Made by a program: the position numbers and the translations under genes. Below, in pieces: positions 26,970 through 37,910 of a DNA stretch of 64,000 bases. Positions within the stretch are counted from its first letter, which is position 1; every line of letters begins with the position of its first letter. The notes beneath the pieces were generated by a model that searched no databases, was not told the origin of the DNA, and saw nothing but the letters and a program-made list of their open reading frames with translations. The stretch is from Epiperipatus broadwayi (lineage: Eukaryota; Onychophora; Udeonychophora; Euonychophora; Peripatidae), in contig JAQFVV010006203.1 in the NCBI GenBank assembly GCA_028023455.1, positions 9,342,876 to 9,406,875 on the forward strand. The letters are read 5' to 3'.

Positions 26970-27740
26970 TTGGCACAGTCATTACAGAAATCAAATCTTA
27001 AGCAATTGCCTGAAGAGCAAACTGGGATAGTCATGACTGGATTTGAACTAACAGGGAAAATGGCAGACATATTACTACTCGATATATCTGAATTCAATGA
27101 AAATAATTCAAGTGATTGGTCACTGTATGTTCAGTGGATAAAAAAATACTTTATACTAAATAGTATTACTGAGAATACTGTAAAAATAGCTTCTTTTACT
27201 TTGCTTTGCATGTCAAAGGGTAATCCAGATAGACAACAAACAAAACTGATTCACTGGAGACACAGAAATATAAGCTTGTGACAAAGTTAAATGATTATTT
27301 CAACCCCCAGCCATCCAAGTTTATTGCTTGATTACATTTTAGGGGAAGAAGGCAAGGTAAAAATAAAAAAAATAAAAGATTATGATATGGGCATAAGAGA
27401 TATGAGAAACTGTGCTTTTATGACAAATCCTTAGAAGAAGCTCTTCTCAAGAAACTATTATATGGCTTATATGGGCTAATAGATAATCAGTTTAGGCAAA
27501 TATTATTAGCAGTAAAAGATCTAATCTAAAATAAAACAATCAGACTTGGACAAGCTTATGAACAACTATTAGACCAAGTGAGAGAGTTCAGAAGTTTCCC
27601 AAGATCAGAACCATTTAAAGCTACAATTTATAAAACATCGGGAGTTAAATCTAAAACAGACAAATGAGTAAAATGTTTCCAATGCAGAAAAACCAGTCAC
27701 AAAGCTATGATTGCAATAAGCAAGAATATGAAAGTTGTAG
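26970..27740 (+). pseudogene. Gypsy gag relic with CCHC zinc knuckle
   Basis: The first frame is open for about 100 codons and contains SSDWSLYVQWIKKYFI, matching the W..Y..RL..YF block of retroviral-type gag. A frame change leads to LVTKLNDYFNPQPSKFIA (about 27270) and then SLEEALLKKLLYGL...QFRQILLAVKDL (about 27430), the gag region around the L.D.LV.G....RRLL motif. Near 27672 CFQCRKTSHKA in one frame and YDCNK in the next form a CCHC knuckle split by a one-base shift. At least one in-frame stop lies in front of the knuckle. Non-functional. Confidence 0.75.
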
Positions 27741-28249
27741 AAAAATAACTGATAACTCCAAAAGATGGCAAGACAAATGAAGCTGAGCAGAAAATTTACC
27801 TGCAGTGTAATGGAAAGTAGCTATATAAAAATGCTACTATAGTAGAATCAAATCAAATTTTAAAATAATTGGCAAACCAATAACCATGGAAATTTACAAT
27901 GAGATGGAGTATCACTGAGGGGGACTAAGAAAGTCTAATTTAACATTTAAAATTCTCCCCAAAAGTAGAGAAAACTCACCTCAAGGCCTAAAATACTAAC
28001 AAAAATCTACAAAAGTAAAGCTAGAAACAAAGAAGACTAAAGAAATACTACCAGTATATATAATGAGCAAGCAAATTAATCCAATCATAGGTTGAGAATG
28101 GTTTGTGCTTCTAGGCATAAGGATATGTGTTATTAAGAAAATTGATATAGAATTGTAAGTTAAAAATAACTAACCCAATCTATTCAAAAATGAATCATAA
28201 AAACTAAAAATGTCACTTATTGGCATAGGGTTATTTTACAGAGTAAAAC

Positions 28250-29100
28250 AACCTGTTATTACAAAGCCTTGGAAAGTGCCACTAGCCTAGCAAAAAAGAT
28301 CAAGGCAAAACTAGATGAACTGTTAGAACAAGGAATTCTGAGGTCATAAATTCAGAATGGGCTACTGTTATAGTAATAATGGAAGTAGCAAACAGAAAAA
28401 TAAGAATTTGTGGTGACTATCATACTACTGTAAATAGGTACTTAGGCAAAAGTCAATACCCAGTCCCAAATGTAAGGGAAGTCTTGTCTCTATGGAACAA
28501 TATGTATTTTGCCAAACTAGATTTGAACAGTGCATTTCACCACCAAATACCAGTTACGAAGGAAACAGATGAGATCTTGATAATCATAACTCACAGAGGT
28601 TTATTAATCTATAATAAAGCTATTCTTTGGAATTACAATGGCCCAAATATATTCCAGGACAAAATGGATTTGTTACTCAGAGACATGGATGGAATCATCT
28701 CATAATTTGATGATATATTAATAATGGCAAACTCCGAAGAATCATTGAAAAACTGAGTAATGAAAACTTGCAAACTGCTTGAGAAATTTGATGCCAGATT
28801 AAATCCTGAGAAATGTATTTGGAATACAAAAGAACTTAAGTTCCTCAGACACCTTATCAATAATCGTGGGAAGAAACCTGCACCTGAGGAAGTCAAAGCT
28901 GTAAAAGAAGCATTATGCCTGAAAAATGTTAAGAAACTCCAAGCATTCATTGGATTATTAAACTACTTTGAAACCTTCTTAAAGGGCAAGGATCATCTTG
29001 CCCAATCTTTGTATAACCTGTTAAAGAAAAATGAAGTACGAACCTGGGGATGTGATCAAAAAAAATGTCTGAACAAGTCAAAGTCTTACTAACATCTGAA
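28250..29100 (+). pseudogene. Gypsy reverse transcriptase relic, active site altered
   Basis: Starts with KQPVITKPWKVPLA, then RICGDYHTTVN (28405), QYPVPN, FAKLDLNSAFHHQIPV (motif A with the catalytic Asp of KLDL), THRGLLIYN and a degraded LPFG block. The catalytic YxDD box is replaced by stop-FDDILI at about 28705, with a TAA where Tyr-x is expected. After another stop come LEKFDARLNPEKC and LKFLRHLINNRG, the FLGHxIxxxG motif with Arg for Gly, and KKLQAFIGLLNYFETFL, the thumb. The domain order is complete, but the stops and substitutions rule out activity. Confidence 0.85.
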
Positions 29101-29119
29101 GGACTCTTCATCCATTATG

Positions 29120-29595
29120 ATAACAAGCAAAAAATCACATTAACAATGGATTCATAAACAATATGGACTTGGAGTTGTAATATGCCATTCATAAAAACTT
29201 GGTGATCACTCTATAGCATATGTTTTCTGAACACTAATATTATCTGAGAGAAACTGTAATCATGTGGATAAAGAAGCACTAACTATAGGTTAAAAACTTT
29301 CCATAAAAAAATATATGGATGAAAGTTTATGACTATCACTGATAACAAACCCCTACTGGAAATATTGGCAAAGGATCGATCAATCACTAAATAAGCCCTT
29401 AATTGATTTGTTGGCTAGAATTCTTATCAAGATATGAGCCTGAGCTCATATACAAGAAGGGTACAAATATTTCACAAGTGAATGCATTATCTAGATGTCC
29501 AGATAAAGCTGAATTGCCTAGGACAGAAACCGAGGTAAATTACATTGATCAACTCATATCAGAAACTACCAATAGTCATAAAATAGCAGAATAGA
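29120..29595 (+). pseudogene. Gypsy RNase H and linker relic
   Basis: Degenerate RNase H sequence is followed by an open stretch from about 29403 reading WLEFLSRYEPELIYKKGTN and VNALSRCPD. The second matches the conserved (A)DALSR motif that ends RNase H and the connection in Gypsy elements. It is followed by an integrase N-terminal-like block (ELSV..SCILMNEKVVDP equivalent) at 29695-29760. Confidence 0.75.
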
Positions 29596-29910
29596 CTAAT
29601 GCAGACCCTGGCTACAGATTTCTTAAAAGATTAGATTGGGAACAAAAGGCCTAGAGTTTTCCTTACTTAAATAAAGGTCTGTGGAAAGTACACAAGAGAC
29701 TTTCTGTAAATAAAAGCTGTATATTGATGAATGAAAAAGTAGTGGATCCAACTATGGGTGTGGAAGAGTATTTAGATTATTATATCAAGATTGATTTCTA
29801 ATAAATATCTTGAAATTATTATTACTTATTGACCATACATAGCTCTCTGGAAGAGATGAAGTAATATTTGCAGACCATAAAGGGATATAATTCTAAATTT
29901 TTATACCTAT

Positions 29911-30152
29911 AAAAATATACATCTGGATTTAACCCATATAACACCACAGGTTAAAAATAAGAGACATTTCTCAGTATTCTAAAAGAAAAAAAATATTGTG
30001 GGTTTACTAAAGCAAATTGTTTAACTTAAAAGCTGTTGATAGTAATTGACAATTTTCTAGCAACATCTCTGCTAACATTTTGTAGTAATTACATGGAATT
30101 AATTTTATATTCACTTGTTTAGATCACATTCAATGAATATATATATACATAT
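29911..30152. other. AT-rich DNA between the Gypsy relic and the foldback
   Basis: About 240 bp, no recognised LTR copy or other feature. Confidence 0.4.
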
Positions 30153-30692
30153 ATATATATATGTAATATACAAATCAATATATATATCAAAATACAGTAC
30201 AATTTATATAAATTATATTCTTTTAGAAGTACTTTCGACTATACACTTTGTAGTCTTTATCAACTATATAACGTTGAATAATCAAAACGAGACAACCCTT
30301 AACAATACCCATAGTTCAATTCAGATTTCCCACAATTCTGTTATCTTAACATTTGATGACTGGCGATTCAAATGTTATTGAATCGCCAGTCATCAAATGT
30401 TAAGATAACAGATCAAATGTTAAGATAACAGAATTGTGGGAAATCTGAATTGAACTATGGGTATTGTTAAGGGTTATTGAATCGCCAGTCATCAAATGTT
30501 AAGATAACAGAATTGTGGGAAATCTGAATTGAACTATGGGTATTGTTAAGGGTTGTCTCGTTTTGATTATTCAACGTTATATAGTTGATAAAGACTACAA
30601 AGTGTATAGTCGAAAGTACTTCTAAAAGAATATAATTTATATAAATTGTACTGTATTTTGATATATATATATTGATTTGTATATTACATATA
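30153..30692. mobile_element. Long foldback repeat with stepwise partial duplications in its centre
   Basis: The left arm (about 30153-30371) is matched by a complete inverted right arm (about 30477-30692), apparently without mismatches outside TA runs. Between them lie two partial inverted copies: TTGAATCGCCAGTCATCAAA onward at 30378-30412, then a piece beginning ATCAAATGTTAAGATAACAG at 30412-30476. Both are truncated repeats of the inner part of the right arm. This nested pattern looks like template switching or slippage at a hairpin. No coding. Its edge is about 170 bp from the TM11 exon's donor. Confidence 0.85.
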
Positions 30693-30861
30693 TTGTGAAA
30701 CGAATACAGATATCAAACTTTATTTATTACATATATATATATATATAAGAGACTATACATATATTGCATTTAAAAACTTTGGAAAAATATGTTAAAATGA
30801 TCCCAGAATAGACAATTGTTACTGCTGTCATTTATATTTGAATTAATTTATTTGAACCTAC

Positions 30862-30951
30862 CTGTGAAACAAATGGTGTGACTACAGCTCCCATTCTCAG
30901 TGTTGTAATGCTTAAGCCATAACCAATGCTTCTAATTTCAGCTGGGTAAAT
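30862..30951 (-). CDS. SVOP-like transporter, internal exon (YPxxxR motif, TM11)
   Basis: Minus-strand exon of exactly 30 codons in phase 0, from a TATTGCATTCAG acceptor to a CAG|GTAGGT donor. It reads IYPAEIRSIGYGL..., then TTLRMGAVVTPFVSQ. The (E)-x-YP-x-x-x-R start and the RxGAxxTPFxxQ helix are the best-conserved stretch of SVOP/SV2-related transporters (TM11). The reading frame stays open on both sides of the splice sites, but the residues outside do not fit the family, which supports these borders. A ~540-bp foldback repeat with internal duplications (30153-30692) starts about 170 bp downstream in the next intron and could form a long hairpin near the donor. Confidence 0.9.
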
Positions 30952-31979
30952 CTGAATGCAATAGAAATAATATCTATAGGAAAAAATAATTATAATAACA
31001 CATAGTAACTTTTTATTAATGAACCTTATATACAAATAAATATATTTTTGAATGTTAAAATATATATTTTTGCTCTATATTAAGATCATAGGATAGTAAT
31101 TTTCATAGTAATTATTTTTTTCGTAAGGAGACACTGGTGAAAGACTATTTAGAATAGTTTTTCCATGTCTTGTTATATACAACATGATTAAATTTATCTT
31201 TTATTAACTACTATCTGCTAAATAGACAGGTTCCACATTTTAGTTTACATTTTCAAATACACTATATATAACCATCTTTTTTTTTTTTTTATCACTTATT
31301 TTCTTTGCTTTTTATATATTCTAAAATATTTTTTCTAAAATATATGTAAGTGCAATTTTAGTCAACAATGCAATAGGATTCTATGATCATTAGCTAAAGA
31401 TTGATGATTGTTGATATCATTTGCTACTTTTTAACACAATTTATTTTAGATTTCAATATTTAAAAGTTTAATGATATAAGCACATGTTATTGATATTTTG
31501 CACATATATGTGTATAAATATGTATATGTTATTACAATATAACAAAAAATCCTTTGTGAACATAGATGTGCACTATGTCAGAAAGATGAAAACACAATGA
31601 AATCCTTTTTACAGGAATGTTCTTCCATCTTTCCCTGTTGCACTCTTATTGCTAACATTAGACAAATTCACCAACAGTAGTCTCATTTATAATATGCACA
31701 GAGGTCTTTTTTTCAATATAAGATTCGCTATCATTATTCTGTTTGTACACTAGTTCATGATATGCTATCTAACTTTTAACTCCACATCTCAAATACTAAA
31801 ATCCTTTTTATTAAAAATTTGGAAAGTATTAAACAAGAGACTAAACCCACACCCCATGTGATAATTTTACAATACCACAGTGACTTAATTATTTTTTTAT
31901 TTACTTATAGATAAATACTGTAATATTTTATCATTATTTAAATATGGCCAATATGTATAGTAAGGTGTACTACTTTTAA

Positions 31980-32068
<89 letters not shown>

Positions 32069-33470
32069 CCAAAAAAGGAAATTTAAAACTATGTTACTAC
32101 AATGTGATCTATAAATATCAAACTTTATGCACTCACATTTTTGACACTATCCAATATAGATAAATATATTAATGATTATTACTAATCATTTTTTATGCTA
32201 AAGATTCACTTATCATTCTAGCCCAGATATAAACTTTAAACTCAGCCAAAGTTGAATATATCTGTTAATTATTACTAAACACAATTATAATAATTGCTAG
32301 CCTAATATATGATTAGTTATAATCTTTAATATATTTATCTAAATTAGATGGTGCCAAAAGATGTGAATGGGAGACGTTTGGTACTTGTAGTTCAAGTTGT
32401 ATATGTATATATATAAATTCCTAAAAATAAAGACGATAAATCATCATTAACTGAATAAAGAGAACATCTTGTATTAATCTATCAATCAAATGCTCATACA
32501 GAAATCTTGATCCTAAGAAAAGTTGATTGGCTATAATCATTTTTCAAATAGTGTTAATCCAGGTTCCCTTTTATTCGATTGATGAAACTATATCATTTGC
32601 TATGTGCAAACATACATAACATAAAAATTATAAAAACACACAAATTAAGATTTTTTAATATTTTAGTAATTTAATTTTACAAAATATATCTTAAAAATCT
32701 CTAATTATTTCTTTTCTTTAATAGAACAAGTGGTGTCCTTTACTCAATACATTTAACAGGCTATTTTATAACTAAAATTTTGATGACCACAAAATCTCCT
32801 TATTTTTTTTTTTCATTTTTAAAAATACATTTTATTAAGCTAATGCACATGTGCTTTGTGGATTTTTAACTATAAATGAATACTCTCACTTCCAAACACA
32901 AGATAGAGTCTTTGTGAAAAGATAGAATGAATAATCTATCCTTTCAACCCAAACATTTATGTATGGGCAAATCTTAAGCATTTGGGAATGAGAGCTGAAG
33001 ATGCTAAGTGATCACTTTAAATTACTTTTACTATGCCTGAATAAATGAAGCTTGAGAAATTTTCTAGAATTTACAATATGTCATTTTTATTAAAATTAAA
33101 CATATGTAAATGAGATATTTATTTTACAACATAGCACTATATAAAATAAATATCTCAAAAATCCATTTTATTTTTTTACAGTTTCACTTTTCTACCATTA
33201 ATTCTCCACAGACAAAATATACTACTTATTTCATATATATATATATACAAATGAATTATACATCAATATTTACATATACACATGTATAGGAGATAAACTA
33301 TATAATTTGACAATTATAAGCTGACTTCTAGATAATTTAGAAATAATAAGAATAAAAAAAGCAATGTAAATGATAAAAATGATAGAAAAGCAGAAAAAAT
33401 ATGGCTTTGCATGTAAAATAATGCAAAACAAGAGAATATTTAACAAGCTATAGCATTAAACAGGCAAAAC
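30952..33470. other. Intronic AT-rich DNA, with a possible LINE zinc-knuckle scrap
   Basis: About 2.5 kb. At about 31567 the plus strand reads CALCQKDENTMKSFLQECSS, resembling the CxxC...ExxxHxxxxC tail of LINE proteins with His replaced. A (TC)n(TA)n run lies at 31980-32064. Nothing else recognised. Confidence 0.4.
31980..32064 (+). repeat. (TC)n followed by (TA)n dinucleotide run
   Basis: About 21 bases of TC then about 60 bases of TA with one GA interruption. Confidence 0.95.
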
Positions 33471-33594
33471 TCTCCATACAGTAGTGCCACCCTGTGCCAA
33501 CCAGAGTAATCAATGGATGCCAGAAGGTTTGTGCTGTTTAGTAGTTTAAGCTATAGCATTCTGATTGTAATTTCTCACACACATGAGTATCAAG

Positions 33595-33735
33595 AGAATA
33601 GTTAACAGATTTATTTTACAATAATTATTGATTATTTATCTTTTCAACATGTGTGTGATCAGGTGGGTCAGCAATATGAGATGGCATGGAGAGTTGAGGG
33701 TCATGTGAAAGTCTGAGTTCGAATCCCTTATATAA
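33595..33735 (+). repeat. SINE-like dispersed repeat, module 2 only (copy 1)
   Basis: TTATCTTTTCAACATGTGTG, then GGTCATGTGAAAGTCTGAG and TTCGAATCCC. The final GTTCGAATCCC fits a polymerase III B box (GGTTCGANTCC). The same module recurs at about 36580, 60395 and 63390 (plus) and 58220-58330 (minus). Confidence 0.65.
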
Positions 33736-33988
33736 TAATTATTAAACAATAAAGTACAATGTAATAACTGAAAGACAGGCTTGTTATATATATACATCTT
33801 TATTATATAATAATAACAACTTGTAAATACATCAACATAAAAATTATATATAAAAGCCTTTTTCGGTAATTTTTTTACCCTTGACAATATGATACCTCGT
33901 ACTAATACTAACACATGTATTACATATATAGCAACATCTACCAACATTTCCTATAATTCATTATTTTTATCATTTTATTTATTTCCCC

Positions 33989-34336
33989 TTATATTACTTT
34001 CCATTCTTTATCCATTACCCAATCATTCGTTAAATCAATTGACTTTTTGTAAATGTTCATACATGTATTTATATTATATTTTATATAATTTGTTTCATAT
34101 ATTTTCCTTCTATTTATTTCCTTTATATAATTTAATGGTCTTATGTTTTTAATCCAATCTATTTTATGTCCAAATTTTAAATAATGAACATATAATGCTG
34201 ATCTATCATCCCTCCTTTCAATAGCACTATTATGTTCTTTTGCCCTTTGTTCTAATTGTTTTGATGTTTGTCCATAGTAAACCATTTTACATATCCCGCA
34301 AGTAATTTTATATACTGCTCCCTTTATATATTTCAT
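33989..34336 (-). CDS. Penelope-like GIY-YIG endonuclease domain (intact reading frame)
   Basis: About 115 open codons on the minus strand. GAVYKITCGICKMVYYGQTS is the GIY-YIG core, here VYK and VYYGQT, with the paired cysteines typical of Penelope-type nucleases. The conserved Arg/Glu-His helix follows (QLEQRAKEHNSAIERRDDRS) and then SALYVHYLKFGHKIDW. This nuclease nicks target DNA for target-primed insertion. It is open but belongs to a broken element, so no separate product is expected. The domain ends in a helix with ETNYIKY. Confidence 0.8.
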   Translation of the reverse strand: MKYIKGAVYKITCGICKMVYYGQTSKQLEQRAKEHNSAIERRDDRSALYVHYLKFGHKIDWIKNIRPLNYIKEINRRKIYETNYIKYNINTCMNIYKKSIDLTNDWVMDKEWKVI

Positions 34337-34619
34337 ATCATTTTTAATCTTATAATTTCCTATTAAATATATCTAGATTTTTACTATTAGACCATCCTAT
34401 TTTTATCCATATAATTTTTATTTTTAGTTAATATATCATAAATTTTAGGTATATATGCAATTTTAATCCATTTTATATTATTTAATATTTTATTCCCTCT
34501 AATATTATTTTTATTATCATATAATATATTTCTAATATTTCTAGGATTATATCCATAGCTAGAATATAATTTAATAAATTGTTCTTTTTGTACTTCAGCA
34601 GTTTTTTTATCTGTATTAT

Positions 34620-35256
34620 ACCTATCATTTTTAATTTAAAAAGTCTTAATTACTGCCATCTTTTGTGTCCATGTTTGTTATGAATCCCTATAAATTATTT
34701 TCCTTATTTTATCTTCTTTAATAAAATGATTTAATACAATCATGTTATTGTTTATCTTTATTTCTATATCTAAATATTTTATTTTATTATCTATTTCTTT
34801 TATTGTAAACTTTATATTATTTTTATTATTATTAAATTCATTATATATATTTTTTATAACTCTTTTATTCCCTATTACTAAGATATCATCTACATATCAA
34901 AAATACTCTTTTATTTCTTTATTTATTATTCTATTCTTGACAATATGTAATTCCATTTCATTTATAAATATTGAAGCTATTAATCCACTTATTGCACATC
35001 CCATAACCCATCCCTTATTTATATTCCAATATTCATCTTTATATTTAAAATATGCGCTATTATTTATTAAATTTAACCCCTGTTCCATAATATCAATTAT
35101 TTCCATATCCTGTATATACATTTTTAATTTTTGTATAACTATTTTAATACTTTCATCCCTAGGTATACTTCGATACATTTTCTCTATATCCATTACAAAA
35201 ATACTTTGATTTCTATTCATTTTTATTATCAGTATTTTTAATACAAAATTCCCCAT
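34620..35256 (-). pseudogene. Penelope-like reverse transcriptase fragment with one stop before YVDD
   Basis: Minus strand: SIFVMDIEKMYRSIPRDE is RT motif A, with the catalytic Asp in VMDIEKMY. YWNINKGWVMGCAISGLIA is motif B (QGxxMGxxxSP-like). Then come EYF, a TGA stop, and YVDDILVIGNK (about 34890), the catalytic box. Next is IKFTIKEIDNKIKYLDIEIK, the FLD block downstream of the palm in these elements. The expected residue at the stop is Arg; a CGA to TGA change, i.e. C-to-T decay, would explain it. Otherwise the palm is well preserved. Confidence 0.85.
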
Positions 35257-35260
35257 AATA

Positions 35261-36320
35261 GTATATAAAATTACTTGCAGGATATGTTCATTATTTAAAA
35301 TTTGGACAGAATTTCTGAATATTTGTGTATTTTACATGCACTATACTATTATAACTGTAATTTACATATCCAGTGTGTCAAAAAAAGAAATATTTGCTTC
35401 AAGAAAATTTATAAAGATGACTGACTGTAATTATAAAGAAGAAAACTGATAACTGAAATCTAGGATGTAGGACGTTAAATGTTTGTTTTTACCAATAAAA
35501 TATTAAGCTATTCATTCTATAATATTGAAAAGAGACTTTAAACTTAGAAAGATTAAAAAAAATTAAATACATTTTTTTAAATGCAAGTATGACTCAAACC
35601 AAAAATATATTAAATGTGTTATTGTACATGGAATCACTAGAAGAAACCAAAAAAAATAGAGAAATTGTTTGTTGAAAATATATTAAATATTATGTAATTG
35701 ATTTTATATCTATATGTAAAATTATTAAATGGGAAAAAACTAAATATATGAGTGGTTTGTTGAAAATAGATTAAGGATTGTGTGTTTGATATTATCTATA
35801 TATGTGAAAGTACTAAATGAGAAGGAAGTGAAATATATGAACTGTTTGTTAAAATTATATTAATTATTTTTGCTTGAGTTGAGATCTACACTTGGAATTA
35901 TTAGTATATAGCTACAACCAAACTATATACATTTGTGTTAATAATAAATAGTTAAATTGTTTTATTAATCCATAAGTTTAAATATTATAATTTCAACACA
36001 CACACACACACACATTAATTTATAAAACATCCGCAACTGTGAAAACATGTGAACCAATGAGTGATATGTTAATGTGTTATGGTAATGATTTACAATTGAT
36101 GATGATTGTTATCTCATATAATTCTAATAAAAATTCTCTTATGAGGAGATTTGATGTCGGGAGTTTTTTCAAATAAAAAACAAAACCAAATAAAATACTT
36201 TAGAATGTTTGTGATCATAAAACCATCATCATTCCTGTTGCTGAATTTAATTATATCGATTTAAACCAGGATTTATAAGATTCAAAGATATTTGTAGTGG
36301 GATATTCTTATAATTATATA
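35261..36320. other. Intronic AT-rich DNA between two Penelope-like elements
   Basis: About 1 kb with two weak related blocks (TTTGTTGAAAATATATTAAA near 35669 and GTTTGTTGAAAATAGATTAA near 35756), each followed by ATTGTGT/TTATGTA...TATATGT. This suggests a ~90-bp decayed tandem. No gene. Confidence 0.4.
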
Positions 36321-36401
36321 TAATTAAAATTACGCCCAATCCAAAACTCAACCAGACTAGCCAAGAAAAAACTAAATTAAAACACAACCAAAGGTTTCAC
36401 T

Positions 36402-36700
36402 GCCTCAGGGTGGCCTTTGAGCATTCTATTATCAGATTTTCAATTGGATGGACGGTTGAAGCCTGTCCATTAAAGTATGAAGATTGTCTATCTTAATATA
36501 TATCTGAGCACTTATAGCATATATGTGTAGAGACGATAATCTGGACCAACTGATGATTGCTGGTTTAGCATGAAATATGTATATTGGTGATTATTTATCT
36601 TTTCAACATATGTTCAAGTGTATCAGTGTTGTGAGATAGAGTGGTGAGTGGTGTGTCATGTGAAAGTTTGTGCTCATATACCCTATATATTAATTATTTG
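36402..36700 (+). repeat. Composite repeat, modules 1+2 (copy inserted in a Penelope-like element)
   Basis: Module 1 (about 36405-36505) contains TTTTCAATTGGATGGACGGT and CTGTCCATTAAAGTATGAAG. Module 2 (about 36530-36695) contains ATAATCTGGACCAACTGATG, then TTATCTTTTCAACATATG and TGTGAAAGTTTGTGCTCA. The same joined pair occurs at 63175-63490. In this copy the junction with RT sequence at 36700 is sharp. Confidence 0.7.
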
Positions 36701-36756
36701 GAGAAAATTATTATTAAAAAGAATTGTTTATAGTTATTTATTAGATATGTGGATGA

Positions 36757-36908
36757 TTGTTTGTTTGTAGTTGAGAATGATAAATTGAAAGAATTTGTAA
36801 ATGAGTTTAATTGTTTGTAGTTGAGAATGATAAATTGAAGAAATTTGTAAATGAGTTTAATTGTTTGTAGTTGAGAATGATAAATTGAAGAAATTTGTAA
36901 ATGAGTTT
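36757..36908 (+). repeat. Three tandem copies of a 50-bp segment of the RT region
   Basis: TTGTTTGTAGTTGAGAATGA begins each unit, and the units are nearly identical. The single-copy counterpart is at about 49659-49708 in the sister element. The segment encodes LFVVENDKLKKFVNEFN just after the YVDD box. A 50-base unit shifts frame, so the expansion destroys the RT. Confidence 0.9.
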
Positions 36909-37285
36909 GTTTTTATCCTTCTATAAGATATATATTAGAAGGAGGGGGGTTAGATTTTGTTAAGTTAAAATTTTTTGATCTTTTGGTGATTAGAAATGCA
37001 AAGACTAATTGTTTAGTATGCAGTCATTTTGTTAAAAGTACAGAATTAAGATCTATAATTAAACCTGATAGTTATCAGTCTGTATTTCATAAAGTAGCTG
37101 CTTTAAGATATTGTTATAGGAATAAAAAATTAAATAATTCTAGTGGGATAGCTTTGTTTCAGAAAGGTCAATTTTATAAAAATTATTTGAGTGTTGGCTA
37201 CTGAGATAAATTTGTTAAAAGTATTTTATTTAATAGTAATATTTGTAAGGATGTTAAAGATAAAGAAAAATATGATTTTTTTTTT

Positions 37286-37675
37286 TTGCCATTTAAATTG
37301 TCTTCTTATAAAATTTTATGTAAGAATAGCAATTTGTTTGGAAATAAGAAAATTGCTTGGAAAAGGGGTGTTACATTGAATAATTTATTAAATAATACAA
37401 AGGAAATTTTTGATAGGAGGACTATTCCTGGTGTAGTGTATTTTATCCCTTGTTTTTGTACAGTTTACATAGGTCAGAGTAGTTTGAATTTAAATGAAAA
37501 AATTAAGGTCCATAAAAGTAGGGTTAGAAATAAATATCTGAGTTCTGCTTTGTATGTCCATGAAAAAAATACAGGTCATACTATTAATTTTGATGAAGTT
37601 AAGATTGTCATCTTTGAGAGAAATGAAATAAAAAGAATTAAAGAATCTTTATTATTGAAAATGTATTATTTCTAA
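37286..37675 (+). pseudogene. Penelope-like GIY-YIG nuclease domain, family B copy 1
   Basis: The domain is open for about 129 codons. RTIPGVVYFIPCFCTVYIGQ is the GIY-YIG core; SSLNLNEKIKVHKSRV supplies the helix; SSALYVHEKNTGHTINFDEV is the SALxxHxxxxxHxIxF block typical of Penelope nucleases; ERNEIKRIKESLLLKM is the Arg/Glu helix. The second Cys of the CxxxC pair is changed or displaced relative to the family (CFC). Sequence upstream (36983-37200) is open and continuous with the RT linker except for a stop after SVGY. Confidence 0.8.
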
Positions 37676-37910
37676 ACCAATTAATTTATTTAAGAGTTCT
37701 TTTAATGTTAAGGGTGGATGAGAAGTAAATGGATTTGTGGGTAATGTTTAACATACATATGGTGTTGCTTTTGTAGTTCTTTACTCTTGAGAAGTCTGCT
37801 TGCAGCAATGAAATCTTTGGTTGTGTTTTAATTTAATTCTTTCTTGGCTAGGTTGGTTGAGTTTTGGATTTGGGGTAATTTTAATTATTTATTGACTAGT
37901 TTAGCTTTAT

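Larger units (their letters stand above)
26960..29910 (+). mobile_element. Decayed Ty3/Gypsy LTR retrotransposon internal region (gag-RT-RNase H-integrase start)
   Basis: Gag, zinc knuckle, reverse transcriptase, RNase H end and the beginning of integrase follow in the order of Ty3/Gypsy elements on the plus strand. Each is interrupted by stops or frameshifts. The protease was not recognised (27900-28250). The region ends in a fragment matching the N-terminal part of integrase near 29700-29790; the catalytic DDE part is missing. The whole copy lies in the intron between the TM11 and TM12 exons, antisense to the host gene. Confidence 0.85.
33870..35260 (-). mobile_element. Penelope-like element, family A, RT and GIY-YIG parts
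   Basis: Reads on the minus strand. The order is RT palm, YVDD, linker and C-terminal GIY-YIG nuclease, as in Penelope-like retroelements. It is truncated at about 35256 inside the RT. At its 3' end (about 33870-33895) the minus strand has GGTAA, a 5-base loop, TTACC and GAAA, which could be a decayed hammerhead stem II. Inserted in the transporter intron in the same orientation as the host gene. Confidence 0.85.
36320..37910 (+). mobile_element. Penelope-like element, family B copy 1, interrupted by a composite repeat
   Basis: Plus strand. At the 5' side (36325-36402) lies an inverted copy of the element's own 3' end (CAGACTAGCCAAGAAAAAAC mirrors the end near 37850). A composite repeat (36402-36700) follows. 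The RT resumes at about 36705 with LYINYLE-like sequence and YVDDCLFVVENDKLK, then the linker, the GIY-YIG domain and the 3' terminal region to about 37905. It is the same family as the element at 48300-50690, to which it is clearly alignable. Confidence 0.85.

Noticed and set aside
28633-28950. 105-codon minus-strand frame
   Set aside because: Shadow of the Gypsy RT on the other strand.
33889-35209. Plus-strand frames of 87 and 155 codons
   Set aside because: Antisense of the Penelope-like RT and GIY-YIG domains.
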